Origin: an uncultured Alphaproteobacteria bacterium
GTDB lineage: Bacteria > Pseudomonadota > Alphaproteobacteria > Reyranellales > Reyranellaceae
DNA: 8,455 bases
NCBI GenBank assembly: GCA_903929895.1
Contig: CAIYWM010000424.1
Coordinates: 1-8,455 of the forward strand
Direction of reading: 5' to 3'
This document shows, piece by piece, positions 1 to 5,979 of this stretch. The translations under genes were made by a program, and so were the position numbers. The notes below the pieces were generated by a model that was given only the letters and a program-made list of their open reading frames with translations, was not told where the DNA came from and ran no database searches. Each line of letters opens with the position of its first letter. Positions within the stretch are counted from its first letter, which is position 1.

Positions 1-2
1 TC

Positions 3-1211
3 CTGTACGCGCTCACCGGCAGCTATGGCCGCAAGGGCGGCAACGTGCCCGGCGGCGCGGCGCCCTTCATCGATATTTCCGGCCAGGATCTGCTGCCCGC
101 GACGCAGCGCGACAAGGCGCTCGGTCTTGCCGAGCGGCCGCTTGGTCCTGGTCTTCACGGTTGGGTGACGGCCCGCGACGTCTACAAGGCGGTGCTCGCG
201 AAGGCGCCCTATCCGGTGCGCATGTTGATGTCGTTCGGCACCAACCTCCTGGTGTCGCAGCCGGATACAGAGACCGCACGCAAGGCGCTGTCCGCCCTGG
301 AGTTTCACGTCCACGCGGATTTCTTCGTCAACGCGACGGCCCGCTATGCAGACATCATCCTGCCCGTCGCGACCTCGTGGGAGCGGGAAGGGTTGCGCAC
401 CGGGTTCGATGGCAGCCTCGAGGGGCTGCGCCACGTCCAGCTGCGGCCGCCCGTCGTCGCGCCCGTCGGCGAGGCCCGCTCCGACACCGACATCGTGATG
501 GGGCTCGCTGCAGGGCTTGGCCTCGGCGATCGAATGTTCGATCTCGAGGCCGACCGCGGCCACGACGCGGTCCTGGCCAGGACGGGCTTGACCGTCGAGA
601 TGTTGCGCCGTTCTCCGGCAGGAATCGCGGTCGAGGGAGCGGCGCAGGTCGATGCCCAGTCGATCACGCACGACGGCCATCCCCGCGGCTACCCGACCCC
701 GACCGGGAAGATCGAACTCTATTCGGAGCGGTTGCTGCTCGCCGGCTACCGGCCGATTCCCGAGCTCGACGTCAGCGATCTCCTGCCCGCCGAAGCGGGT
801 TATCCGTTGCGCCTTGGCAGTGCCAAGAGCGTCGCCTACTGCCACAGCCAGCATCGCAACATCGCCTCGCTGCGCCGGCTGGTGCCCGATCCGATCGTGG
901 AGATGTCGCCGGCCGATGCGGCCGCGCGGTCCATCGTCCAGCGCGACTGGGTTCGCATCAGGACGCCGAGCGGCGATGCGGTCGCCCGCGCCGTCCTCGT
1001 GCCGGGCCTCGCACCTGGTGCCGTGTTCGGCCAGCACGGGTGGTGGGTCGATGGCGGTGAAGGCACGCCCTACGATCGCCGCCATCCCCTGGCGGCAAAT
1101 CTGAACGGCGCGATCGGCACCGATCGCGCCGATCCAGTCAGCGGCTCGATACCGCTACGATGCTCGTGGTGCCAGATCGAGAAGATGTCGAGCGAGCCGC
1201 CAGCGGGGTGA
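3..1211 (+). CDS. Molybdopterin oxidoreductase, C-terminal part (5' end outside window)
   Basis: The frame is open from the left edge, so only the last 402 residues are visible; a GTG at 45 is internal, not a start. This family (DMSO reductase type) uses a bis-molybdopterin guanine dinucleotide cofactor in oxidoreductases, often periplasmic. The first residues, LYALTGSYGRKGGNV, match the family's 'ALTG..G..GGN' segment near the active-site domain. The segment NATARYADIILPVATSWE (about nt 333-386) is the family's 'ETARYADIVLP.T...E' hallmark. From about nt 798 to 1170 there is a molybdopterin-dinucleotide-binding barrel (LRLGSAKSVAYCHSQHRN, later VRIRTPSGDAVARAVL and FGQHGWW). The iron-sulfur and Mo-ligand regions lie upstream and cannot be judged. 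Substrate is unknown; thiosulfate/polysulfide reductase-like or an uncharacterised subgroup are possible. It converges on the regulator gene next to it, so a functional link is not implied. Confidence 0.9.
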   Translation: MYALTGSYGRKGGNVPGGAAPFIDISGQDLLPATQRDKALGLAERPLGPGLHGWVTARDVYKAVLAKAPYPVRMLMSFGTNLLVSQPDTETARKALSALEFHVHADFFVNATARYADIILPVATSWEREGLRTGFDGSLEGLRHVQLRPPVVAPVGEARSDTDIVMGLAAGLGLGDRMFDLEADRGHDAVLARTGLTVEMLRRSPAGIAVEGAAQVDAQSITHDGHPRGYPTPTGKIELYSERLLLAGYRPIPELDVSDLLPAEAGYPLRLGSAKSVAYCHSQHRNIASLRRLVPDPIVEMSPADAAARSIVQRDWVRIRTPSGDAVARAVLVPGLAPGAVFGQHGWWVDGGEGTPYDRRHPLAANLNGAIGTDRADPVSGSIPLRCSWCQIEKMSSEPPAG

Positions 1212-1240
1212 GGGCCCCTGGCGCCTCCCACAGTCATGAC

Positions 1241-1261
1241 GGCCGGCAGTGGCGCCCGGCC
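1241..1261. terminator. GC-rich hairpin between convergent genes, possible bidirectional terminator
   Basis: GGCCGG at 1241-1246 and CCGGCC at 1256-1261 form a perfect 6-bp stem around a 9-nt loop. It lies in the 72-bp gap between the stop codons of two convergent genes, where a shared terminator would be expected. No T-tract follows on either strand, so this is not a classical intrinsic terminator, and short GC stems are common in such DNA. Confidence 0.25.
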
Positions 1262-1283
1262 CGCGAGATCTTGCTGCGCCTTG

Positions 1284-1832
1284 CTAGAATGTCGGCGGGG
1301 TGCAGGCGCTCACGATCACCGCCGGCTTCGTCGTCGCATTCCTGAAGCGATGGGGCTCGATGCTCTTGAAGTAATAGGCGTCGCCGGCATTGAGGATGTG
1401 CAGCGTCGAGCCGATCGTGAGTTCGATGCGGCCCGAGATCACGAAGCCCGCTTCCTCGCCCTCGTGGCAGAGCATGATCTTTCCCGTGTCGGCGCCCGGC
1501 TGGTAGGTCTCGTACAGAAGCTGCAGGGCGCGCCCGGACAGGTCCTTGCCGATCTGCCGGAACGATATGCCGCCGCGGCCGATCTCCGTGAGGGTGCTCG
1601 CCTTGAAGACCTTCTCCTCGCTCACCTTCTCGTCGATCGCGAAGAAGTCGGACAGAGGCATGGCGATCGCATCGAGGATCCGCTTGAGCGCGCTGACCGA
1701 CGGGTTGATCCGGTCGCTCTCGATCAGGGAAACGGTGGCGTTGCCGACGCCGGCCTTCTTGGCCAGCGCGCGCTGGGAGAGCCCGGCGCGCTGGCGTGCG
1801 ATTTTCAGTCTCTCGCCGGTGGTGATGTCCAT
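1284..1832 (-). CDS. XRE-family transcriptional regulator with C-terminal cupin domain (PuuR/SutR-like)
   Basis: A 182-residue DNA-binding regulator. Residues 7-61 are a lambda-repressor-type helix-turn-helix (LSQRALAKKAGVGNATVSLI, then ESDRINPSVSALKRIL). Residues about 105-178 form a cupin with motif 1 HEGEEAGFVISG (H123, E126/E127) and motif 2 ending in EPHRFRN (H161). It ends in CTPPTF, a common ending in this regulator group. Such HTH-cupin proteins usually sense a small metabolite in the cupin and often control amine or amino-acid catabolism; E. coli PuuR controls putrescine use. Start at 1832 begins right before the HTH. The gene is divergent from a beta-alanine/omega-amino acid aminotransferase, with a repeated 11-bp motif in the gap, so local control plus autoregulation is the natural inference. 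The ligand is not known. Confidence 0.9.
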   Translation of the reverse strand: MDITTGERLKIARQRAGLSQRALAKKAGVGNATVSLIESDRINPSVSALKRILDAIAMPLSDFFAIDEKVSEEKVFKASTLTEIGRGGISFRQIGKDLSGRALQLLYETYQPGADTGKIMLCHEGEEAGFVISGRIELTIGSTLHILNAGDAYYFKSIEPHRFRNATTKPAVIVSACTPPTF

Positions 1833-1844
1833 GGTGCTTACTGT

Positions 1845-1855
1845 GTTCAGTATAG
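1845..1855. promoter_or_regulatory. Candidate operator copy 1 (GTTCAGTATAG)
   Basis: GTTCAGTATAG occurs here and again exactly at 1936-1946. This copy sits 12 bp upstream of the regulator's start codon. Its surroundings, TTCAGTATAGTGAG (1846-1859), form an imperfect dyad (TCA-N-TATA-N-TGA), as expected for a dimeric HTH repressor. Read on the minus strand it contains TATACT, a good -10 element for the regulator gene, although no good -35 is visible. Binding here would block the regulator's own promoter. Confidence 0.5.
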
Positions 1856-1935
1856 TGAGCGGATGGGGCCGATTGTGCGCAGATTACTGCAAACTCGGCC
1901 TTTGCCAGATATCATCTTGTTCTGGATAGAAAGCG

Positions 1936-1946
1936 GTTCAGTATAG
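1936..1946. promoter_or_regulatory. Candidate operator copy 2 (GTTCAGTATAG)
   Basis: Second exact copy of the 11-bp motif, in the same orientation as copy 1 and 91 bp from it start to start. It is 27 bp upstream of the aminotransferase start codon. It overlaps a weak plus-strand promoter candidate, TTGTTC (1917-1922), a 17-bp spacer and AGTATA (1940-1945). The right half of the dyad is less well kept here than in copy 1. Position fits direct control of the aminotransferase by the divergent regulator; this is an inference. Confidence 0.5.
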
Positions 1947-1973
1947 GGTTCCAGATTTCAGAGGAGTATGGGG

Positions 1974-3296
1974 ATGTCGTCGAACAGCGCGCCTGCCGCG
2001 AACAACCTTGAAGCGTTCTTCATGCCGTTCACCGCGAACCGGCAGTTCAAGAAGAATCCGCGCATGCTGGCCCGGGCCAAGGGTGTCCATTACTGGACGC
2101 CGGAGGGCCGCCAGATCATCGACGGCACGGCGGGCCTGTGGTGCGTCAATGCCGGCCATGGCCGCGAGGAGATCAAGGTGGCGATCGCCAAGCAGCTCGA
2201 CGAGATGGACTACGCGCCCTCGTTCCAGATGGGCCATCCCAAGGCGTTCGAGCTGGCGGCGCGGCACGCCGCCCTCCTGCCGGGTGACCTGAACCACGCC
2301 TTCTACTGCAACTCCGGTTCCGAGGCGGTCGACAGCGCGCTGAAGATCGCGCTGGCCTATCACCGCGCCAACGGCCAGGGCACCCGCACCCGCTTCGTCG
2401 GCCGCGAGCGCGGCTATCACGGCGTCGGCTTCGGCGGCATCTCGGTCGGCGGCATGGTGAACAATCGCAAGTGGTTCGGCGCGATGCTCCCGGGCGTCGA
2501 TCATCTGCCGCACACCCACCTGCCGGAGAACGCCTTCTCGAAGGGCGAGCCGGAGAACGGCGCGCACCTGGCCAATGCGCTCGAGGGCATCGTGGGTCTG
2601 CACGACGCGTCCAACATCGCCGCCGTCATCGTCGAGCCGTGCGCCGGGTCCACGGGCTTCCTGCCGCCGCCGAAGGGCTACCTGAAGCGGCTGCGCGAGA
2701 TCTGCGACAAGCACGGCATCCTGCTGATCTTCGACGAGGTCATCACCGGCTTCGGCCGCCTTGGCAGCAGCTTCGCCGCCGAGAAGTTCGGCGTGGTTCC
2801 GGACCTGATGACGGTGGCCAAGGGCATCTCCAACGCCACGGTGCCGATGGGCGGCGTGTTCGTGCGCAAGCACGTTTTCGACGGGCTGATGAACGGGCCG
2901 GAGAACGCGATCGACCTGTTCCACGGCTACACCTACTCGGCGCATCCGCTGGCCTGCGCGGCGGCGTCGGCGGTGCTCGACATCTATCGCGACGAGGAGC
3001 TGTTCGCGCGGGCGGCCGACCTTGCGCCCTATTGGGAGGAAGGCATCCATTCGCTGAAGGGCCTGCCGAACGTCACCGACATCCGCAATCTCGGCATGGC
3101 CTGCGGGATCGACCTGGCGCCGGAAGGCCCCGTCGGCACGCGCGGCTACAAGGCCTTCTCGAAGGCGTTCGAACTCGGCCTGATGGTGCGCCAGTCCGGC
3201 GACGCCATCGCCATGTCGCCGCCGCTGATCATCGAAAAGGCGCAGATCGACGAGATCGTCGAGATCACCGCCAAGACGATCAAGGCCGTCGCCTAG
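1974..3296 (+). CDS. Omega-amino acid (beta-alanine):pyruvate aminotransferase, class III, PLP-dependent
   Basis: A 440-residue class III aminotransferase. It would transfer the amino group of an omega-amino acid such as beta-alanine to pyruvate, giving malonate semialdehyde and alanine in the cytoplasm. Using the start at 1974: SGSEA (114-118) binds the PLP phosphate, FDEVITGFGR carries the PLP-contacting Asp (D254), and K283 in TVAKGISNA is the Schiff-base lysine. R406 in MVRQSGD matches the carboxylate-binding arginine of the Pseudomonas omega-amino acid:pyruvate aminotransferases. Length and the segments GTAGLWCVNAGHGR and HGYTYSAHPLACAA fit that subgroup (BauA/OapT type) closely. An in-frame ATG lies at 1968, but GAGGAG at 1961-1966 is 1 nt from it and 7 nt from the ATG at 1974, so 1974 is preferred. 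Its divergent XRE/cupin gene is its likely regulator. No semialdehyde dehydrogenase is visible nearby. Putrescine or other amines are alternative substrates. Confidence 0.93.
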   Translation: MSSNSAPAANNLEAFFMPFTANRQFKKNPRMLARAKGVHYWTPEGRQIIDGTAGLWCVNAGHGREEIKVAIAKQLDEMDYAPSFQMGHPKAFELAARHAALLPGDLNHAFYCNSGSEAVDSALKIALAYHRANGQGTRTRFVGRERGYHGVGFGGISVGGMVNNRKWFGAMLPGVDHLPHTHLPENAFSKGEPENGAHLANALEGIVGLHDASNIAAVIVEPCAGSTGFLPPPKGYLKRLREICDKHGILLIFDEVITGFGRLGSSFAAEKFGVVPDLMTVAKGISNATVPMGGVFVRKHVFDGLMNGPENAIDLFHGYTYSAHPLACAAASAVLDIYRDEELFARAADLAPYWEEGIHSLKGLPNVTDIRNLGMACGIDLAPEGPVGTRGYKAFSKAFELGLMVRQSGDAIAMSPPLIIEKAQIDEIVEITAKTIKAVA

Positions 3297-3457
3297 AGGG
3301 ACGGGTCCGACTTTCGCATAGACTGTATCTGAATGAAGCCGGCGGCCGTTCCTGGTCGTTGGCTTTTTCGTGGCCGGGCCGCAGGGCCGATGCCGCCTTC
3401 AATCCCGTGGTCTGGAACTGTACTCGCCATTCGGACATCTGCGATCGACCCTTCCGG

Positions 3458-3477
3458 AGCGTCGGGCACCCGACGCT
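3458..3477. terminator. Perfect 9-bp hairpin, possible terminator
   Basis: AGCGTCGGG (3458-3466) and CCCGACGCT (3469-3477) are perfect inverted repeats separated by only CA, so an RNA would fold as an 8-bp stem with a GCAC tetraloop. It lies about 160 bp beyond the aminotransferase stop. Downstream is TGTCCTAGC, without a real T-tract, so termination is uncertain. It could also be a small extragenic palindromic element. Confidence 0.4.
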
Positions 3478-3594
3478 TGTCCTAGCAATTCAACGTGTTG
3501 CAGACCCGTGACGGATCCGACAGATGAAAAGCGTGATTCCACCAAGGCCAGCGGACGATCATGTTCTCGCCGTGTCGTTCGGATGCTATGGGGG

Positions 3595-3613
3595 CTCATC
3601 GATGAACGATGAG
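3595..3613. promoter_or_regulatory. Inverted repeat just upstream of the SET gene start
   Basis: CTCATCG (3595-3601), loop ATGAA, CGATGAG (3607-3613): a perfect 7-bp stem ending 6 nt before the GTG start at 3620. The right arm (GATGAG) occupies the place where a ribosome binding site should be. It could therefore mask translation initiation or be a protein-binding dyad. It also contains a tiny frame MNDE-stop (3602-3616). Confidence 0.35.
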
Positions 3614-3619
3614 TGACAC

Positions 3620-3973
3620 GTGGCGAAAGTAGTCGTCAGAAAGTCGGGAATTCACGGCGAAGGCCTTTTTGCCGCCGAGGAGATTCCATGGGGCACCAAG
3701 ATCATTGAATACAAGGGTCAGCGGATTGCCGATGGCGTCGCCCTGGCGCGGATCGCGGCCGGTGCCGACAGCATCTTCGAGCTGGGAAGGAACGCGAATA
3801 TCGACGGCGCCTCCGGGGGAAATGAAGCACGCTACGCCAATCACCGTCGCCGGAACCCCAATGCCTTCATCCTGCGTGATGACGGCCGAATCTGGATCGT
3901 TGCCGGAATCGAAGGCATCGCAAAGGGAGCAGAGATCACCTTCGACTACGGATCGACGTTCTATCCTCGGTGA
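3620..3973 (+). CDS. SET-domain protein (putative lysine methyltransferase)
   Basis: A 117-residue protein that is almost only a SET domain, the S-adenosylmethionine-dependent protein-lysine methyltransferase fold. Seen in order: RKSGIHGEGLFA (7-18; the 'S.IHG.GLFA' SAM-binding start), the strand IIEYKGQRI (28-36), NIDGASGGNEARYANH (60-75; the 'ID....GN.ARF.NH' motif with N74-H75), NPN (79-81), and AGIEGIAKGAEITFDYG (95-111) with the conserved tyrosine Y110. The usual NHSCxPN reads NHRRRNPN here, and there is no cysteine-rich post-SET segment. The GTG start is the first possible one because an in-frame TGA lies at 3614-3616; no good Shine-Dalgarno is visible and a hairpin sits directly upstream. 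The gene's 3' end overlaps the convergent oxidoreductase gene by 13 bp. The methylation target in bacteria is unknown. Confidence 0.85.
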   Translation: MAKVVVRKSGIHGEGLFAAEEIPWGTKIIEYKGQRIADGVALARIAAGADSIFELGRNANIDGASGGNEARYANHRRRNPNAFILRDDGRIWIVAGIEGIAKGAEITFDYGSTFYPR

Positions 3974-4953
3974 CGGAATAACGATGCGGCGAGAATCCCT
4001 TCGACGATTTCCTGGACGTTGAGCGCTTCCTCGAGCGTCGCGAGATGGTGGGCCTCGCCGCGCGCCAACCTGGCCACGCCTTCGAGCTGCCGCTTCAGCG
4101 CCAGAGGCCGGGCCCGCTCGTTGGGCATCGCATCCGGCGCGGGCTGCCATGAGCCGTCGGGCAGGCGGCGCTCCGCGATCGACCAGTCGCACAGACGCAT
4201 AGCGCCCCGGTCGCCCTCCAGCGTCCAGACATTGTGATCGTCCTTCGCCGTCGCGCCGACCGCGCCCGAGAGCGTCACCGGCAGGTCGCCGGCGCGCAGA
4301 GTGGCCGCGATGCGCCGTTCGGACCTGCCGGGCTCCGGAAACCACGTCTCGCCGTTCAGGTCCTTCAACGGCCCGACGAGACGCCGCGCCAGGAAGAGGA
4401 AGTGTGACACGACCTCGCGCGTGAAGCCGCCCTGCGCCGGCTTGTCGAGCCACCCCGCGGCGTCGGCCTGCCACGGGCGCGGCCAGACCTTGAAGCCCAC
4501 CTCGATGTCGATGCGTTGCGGCGTGCCGATCTCGCCCTTGTCGAGCCAGTCCCGCATCGCTGCCACGGCGAAGGAGGAGGCGAAGGGAAAGTTCACCGCG
4601 CCCCGGTTGCCGGCCTCGGCCACGAAGGTCTGCGCATCGGCGACATCGACCGAAAGGGGCTTTTCGCCGAAGAAGCTCTTGCCGGCGGCGAGGGCCGCGC
4701 GCGCGTGACCGAGATGCGAGGCCGGCGGCGAGGCGACGTAAACGCAGTCGCTCGCTGCAATCACCGCCGCTGCGCCGGTCATCCGCTCGACCGTGGGGAA
4801 GTTTCGCTCCATGCGCCGCATCGCGTCGGGCGAGGGGTCCCAGATGCCGCAGGCATGCACCAGGGCGGGATCCTGCTGGAGGATCGCGCCGAGCAGACGC
4901 TCGCCCATGATGCCGGCGCCGATGATGCCGATTGCCACGCTGTCATTGGTCAT
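3961..4953 (-). CDS. Gfo/Idh/MocA-family NAD(P)-dependent oxidoreductase
   Basis: A 330-residue cytoplasmic dehydrogenase of the glucose-fructose oxidoreductase/inositol dehydrogenase family, which oxidises or reduces sugars, cyclitols and related carbonyls. The N-terminal Rossmann fold shows GIIGAGIMGERLL (9-21). VYVASPPASHLGHARAALAAGK (71-92) leads into the family signature EKP (97-99), with K98 the likely catalytic lysine. The C-terminal alpha/beta domain contains GGFTREVVSHFLFLARRL (175-192), where H184 fits the second conserved catalytic position. The open frame extends upstream to 5037, but the ATG at 4953 is preferred: GGAG lies 8 nt upstream and the Rossmann motif follows at once. It starts 13 bp after the YggS-family stop, so the two are likely cotranscribed. 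The substrate cannot be told from sequence. Confidence 0.92.
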   Translation of the reverse strand: MTNDSVAIGIIGAGIMGERLLGAILQQDPALVHACGIWDPSPDAMRRMERNFPTVERMTGAAAVIAASDCVYVASPPASHLGHARAALAAGKSFFGEKPLSVDVADAQTFVAEAGNRGAVNFPFASSFAVAAMRDWLDKGEIGTPQRIDIEVGFKVWPRPWQADAAGWLDKPAQGGFTREVVSHFLFLARRLVGPLKDLNGETWFPEPGRSERRIAATLRAGDLPVTLSGAVGATAKDDHNVWTLEGDRGAMRLCDWSIAERRLPDGSWQPAPDAMPNERARPLALKRQLEGVARLARGEAHHLATLEEALNVQEIVEGILAASLFRHRG

Positions 4954-4966
4954 GTCACTCACTCCA

Positions 4967-5746
4967 TCAGGTCTTTGGCCAGTAATGGCCGTCGGGAGTC
5001 GAGCGCTTGCCGAAGATTGCCTCGCCGACGCGCACAACGTCGGCGCCCTGGACGATCGCCTCCTCGAAATCGTTCGACATGCCCATCGACAGTTCCGTGA
5101 TCGCGGGATCGTGCCGGACGGCGATGTCGCGCAGCTCGCGCAGTCGCTCGAAGCAGGGGCGCACCTTCTCGAGGTCGGTGCTGAACAACGCCAGGGTCAT
5201 CAGCCCGCGCGGCTTCAGCCGCGGGAAGCGCCGGAGCGCCTCGAGGAAGGGCAGCAGCTCGCCGGGCTGCAGGCCGTACTTGCTCTCCTCGCCCGACGTG
5301 TTCACCTGGACATAGACGTCGAGTGAGCGATCTTCCCGGTCGAGGCGCGCGTCGAGCATCTCGGCCAGCCGCACGCTGTCGAGCGCGTGGAATTCCCGGG
5401 CGAAGCGGGTCAGGTACTTGACCTTGTTGGTCTGCAGGTGCCCGACGATGCTCCAGCCGATGTCGAGGTCCGCGAGTTCGGCCCGCTTGGCGACCGCTTC
5501 CTGGATCTTGTTCTCGCCGAAGTCGCGGATGCCGGCCGCATGGGCGAAGCGCAGGATGTGGGCCGGCACCGTCTTGGTGATCGGCAGCAGCCGCACCGTC
5601 TCGCGCGGCCGGCCGGCGCGGGCGCAGGCACGCACGATCCGCTCCTCCACGGAGGCGAGGTTGCGGCTGAACATGGCGAGAGGGTCGGGACCGAAGCGCG
5701 TGATGTCTTCGGCTGTCAGGCTTGCAGTGTGGGCAGGGCTATTCAT
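4967..5746 (-). CDS. YggS/PLPHP-family pyridoxal phosphate homeostasis protein
   Basis: A 259-residue alanine-racemase-N-like TIM barrel that binds pyridoxal 5'-phosphate without known catalysis and buffers PLP and amino-acid pools. Diagnostic segments: LLPITKT with the PLP lysine K58, AGIRDFGENKIQEA (71-84), WSIVGHLQTNKVK (98-110), VNTSGEESKYGL (148-159), ELSMGMSNDFEEAI (218-231) and VRVGEAIFG (238-246). Usual YggS proteins are about 225-235 residues; this one has about 24 extra N-terminal residues. An internal ATG at 5674 (MFSRNLASVEERI) aligns with the common family start, but neither start has a clear Shine-Dalgarno, so the true start is open. GLMTLALFS replaces the more common GLMAIPP-type segment, a subgroup variation. 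It probably forms a transcription unit with the downstream oxidoreductase (13-bp gap). The PLP-dependent aminotransferase in the window is 1.7 kb away on the other strand, so a link is speculative. Confidence 0.93.
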   Translation of the reverse strand: MNSPAHTASLTAEDITRFGPDPLAMFSRNLASVEERIVRACARAGRPRETVRLLPITKTVPAHILRFAHAAGIRDFGENKIQEAVAKRAELADLDIGWSIVGHLQTNKVKYLTRFAREFHALDSVRLAEMLDARLDREDRSLDVYVQVNTSGEESKYGLQPGELLPFLEALRRFPRLKPRGLMTLALFSTDLEKVRPCFERLRELRDIAVRHDPAITELSMGMSNDFEEAIVQGADVVRVGEAIFGKRSTPDGHYWPKT

Positions 5747-5778
5747 GGTGTCCGGAAGGGTCGTCCGGCAGAGATACC

Positions 5779-5886
5779 CTAGTCGAGCTTGCGCGTCGCT
5801 ATGAACACGCCGATGGCGACGACGGTCGACACGGTCGACACCACGATGACGACCGGCCAGATGAGACCACCGAGAAAATCCAACAT
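5779..5886 (-). CDS. Possible 35-residue single-pass membrane peptide
   Basis: From an ATG at 5886 the frame encodes MLDFLGGLIWPVVIVVSTVS followed by TVVAIGVFIATRKLD: one hydrophobic helix of about 22-26 residues ending in a positively charged tail. The frame stays open upstream to a GTG at 5961 (60 residues), but those extra residues are basic and not membrane-like. It lies between the DUF4239-type gene and the yggS-like gene on the same strand, 32 bp before the latter, so it would be part of that unit. No clear ribosome binding site is seen for either start. No family is recognised. It may be a real small membrane protein or a chance frame. Confidence 0.45.
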   Translation of the reverse strand: MLDFLGGLIWPVVIVVSTVSTVVAIGVFIATRKLD

Positions 5887-5979
5887 GGAGACTGAACGAG
5901 CGCCGCGGCTGTGCGTTCCTGCTTTCCTGGCTCTGCTCTGCGGATCATTGCGGGGCGACACCTGAGCCTGGGCAATGCG

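Larger units (their letters stand above)
3297..3619. other. 323-bp non-coding gap with two hairpins
   Basis: No convincing gene is seen. Short open frames here (for example 3370-3612 plus, 3399-3599 minus) have arginine/serine/proline-rich compositions without recognisable motifs and look like chance frames. The gap contains a strong hairpin at 3458-3477 and a second inverted repeat at 3595-3613, each listed separately. A weak promoter candidate for the SET gene is TGCTAT at 3584-3589 with ATGTTC 17 bp upstream. No tRNA or riboswitch pattern was recognised. Confidence 0.5.

Noticed and set aside
1236..1946. Plus-strand frame (236 codons) over the regulator gene
   Set aside because: Antisense to a clear HTH-cupin protein; no recognisable protein features.
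1938..3050. Long minus-strand open frame (370 codons) antisense to the aminotransferase
   Set aside because: Arginine/aspartate-rich composition typical of the opposite-strand frame of a GC-rich gene; no motifs, and the plus-strand aminotransferase is unmistakable.
2471..3511. Long plus-strand frame (346 codons) in another frame of the aminotransferase
   Set aside because: Arginine/alanine/glycine-rich shadow without domains; it exists only because of the real gene's codon bias.
3370..3612. 80-codon plus-strand frame in the gap before the SET gene
   Set aside because: Arginine/serine/cysteine-rich, no motif, no ribosome binding site, and it spans the hairpins.
3596..4474. Minus-strand frame (292 codons) overlapping the SET and oxidoreductase genes
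   Set aside because: It is an out-of-frame shadow of the oxidoreductase that continues antisense to the SET gene; no domain seen.
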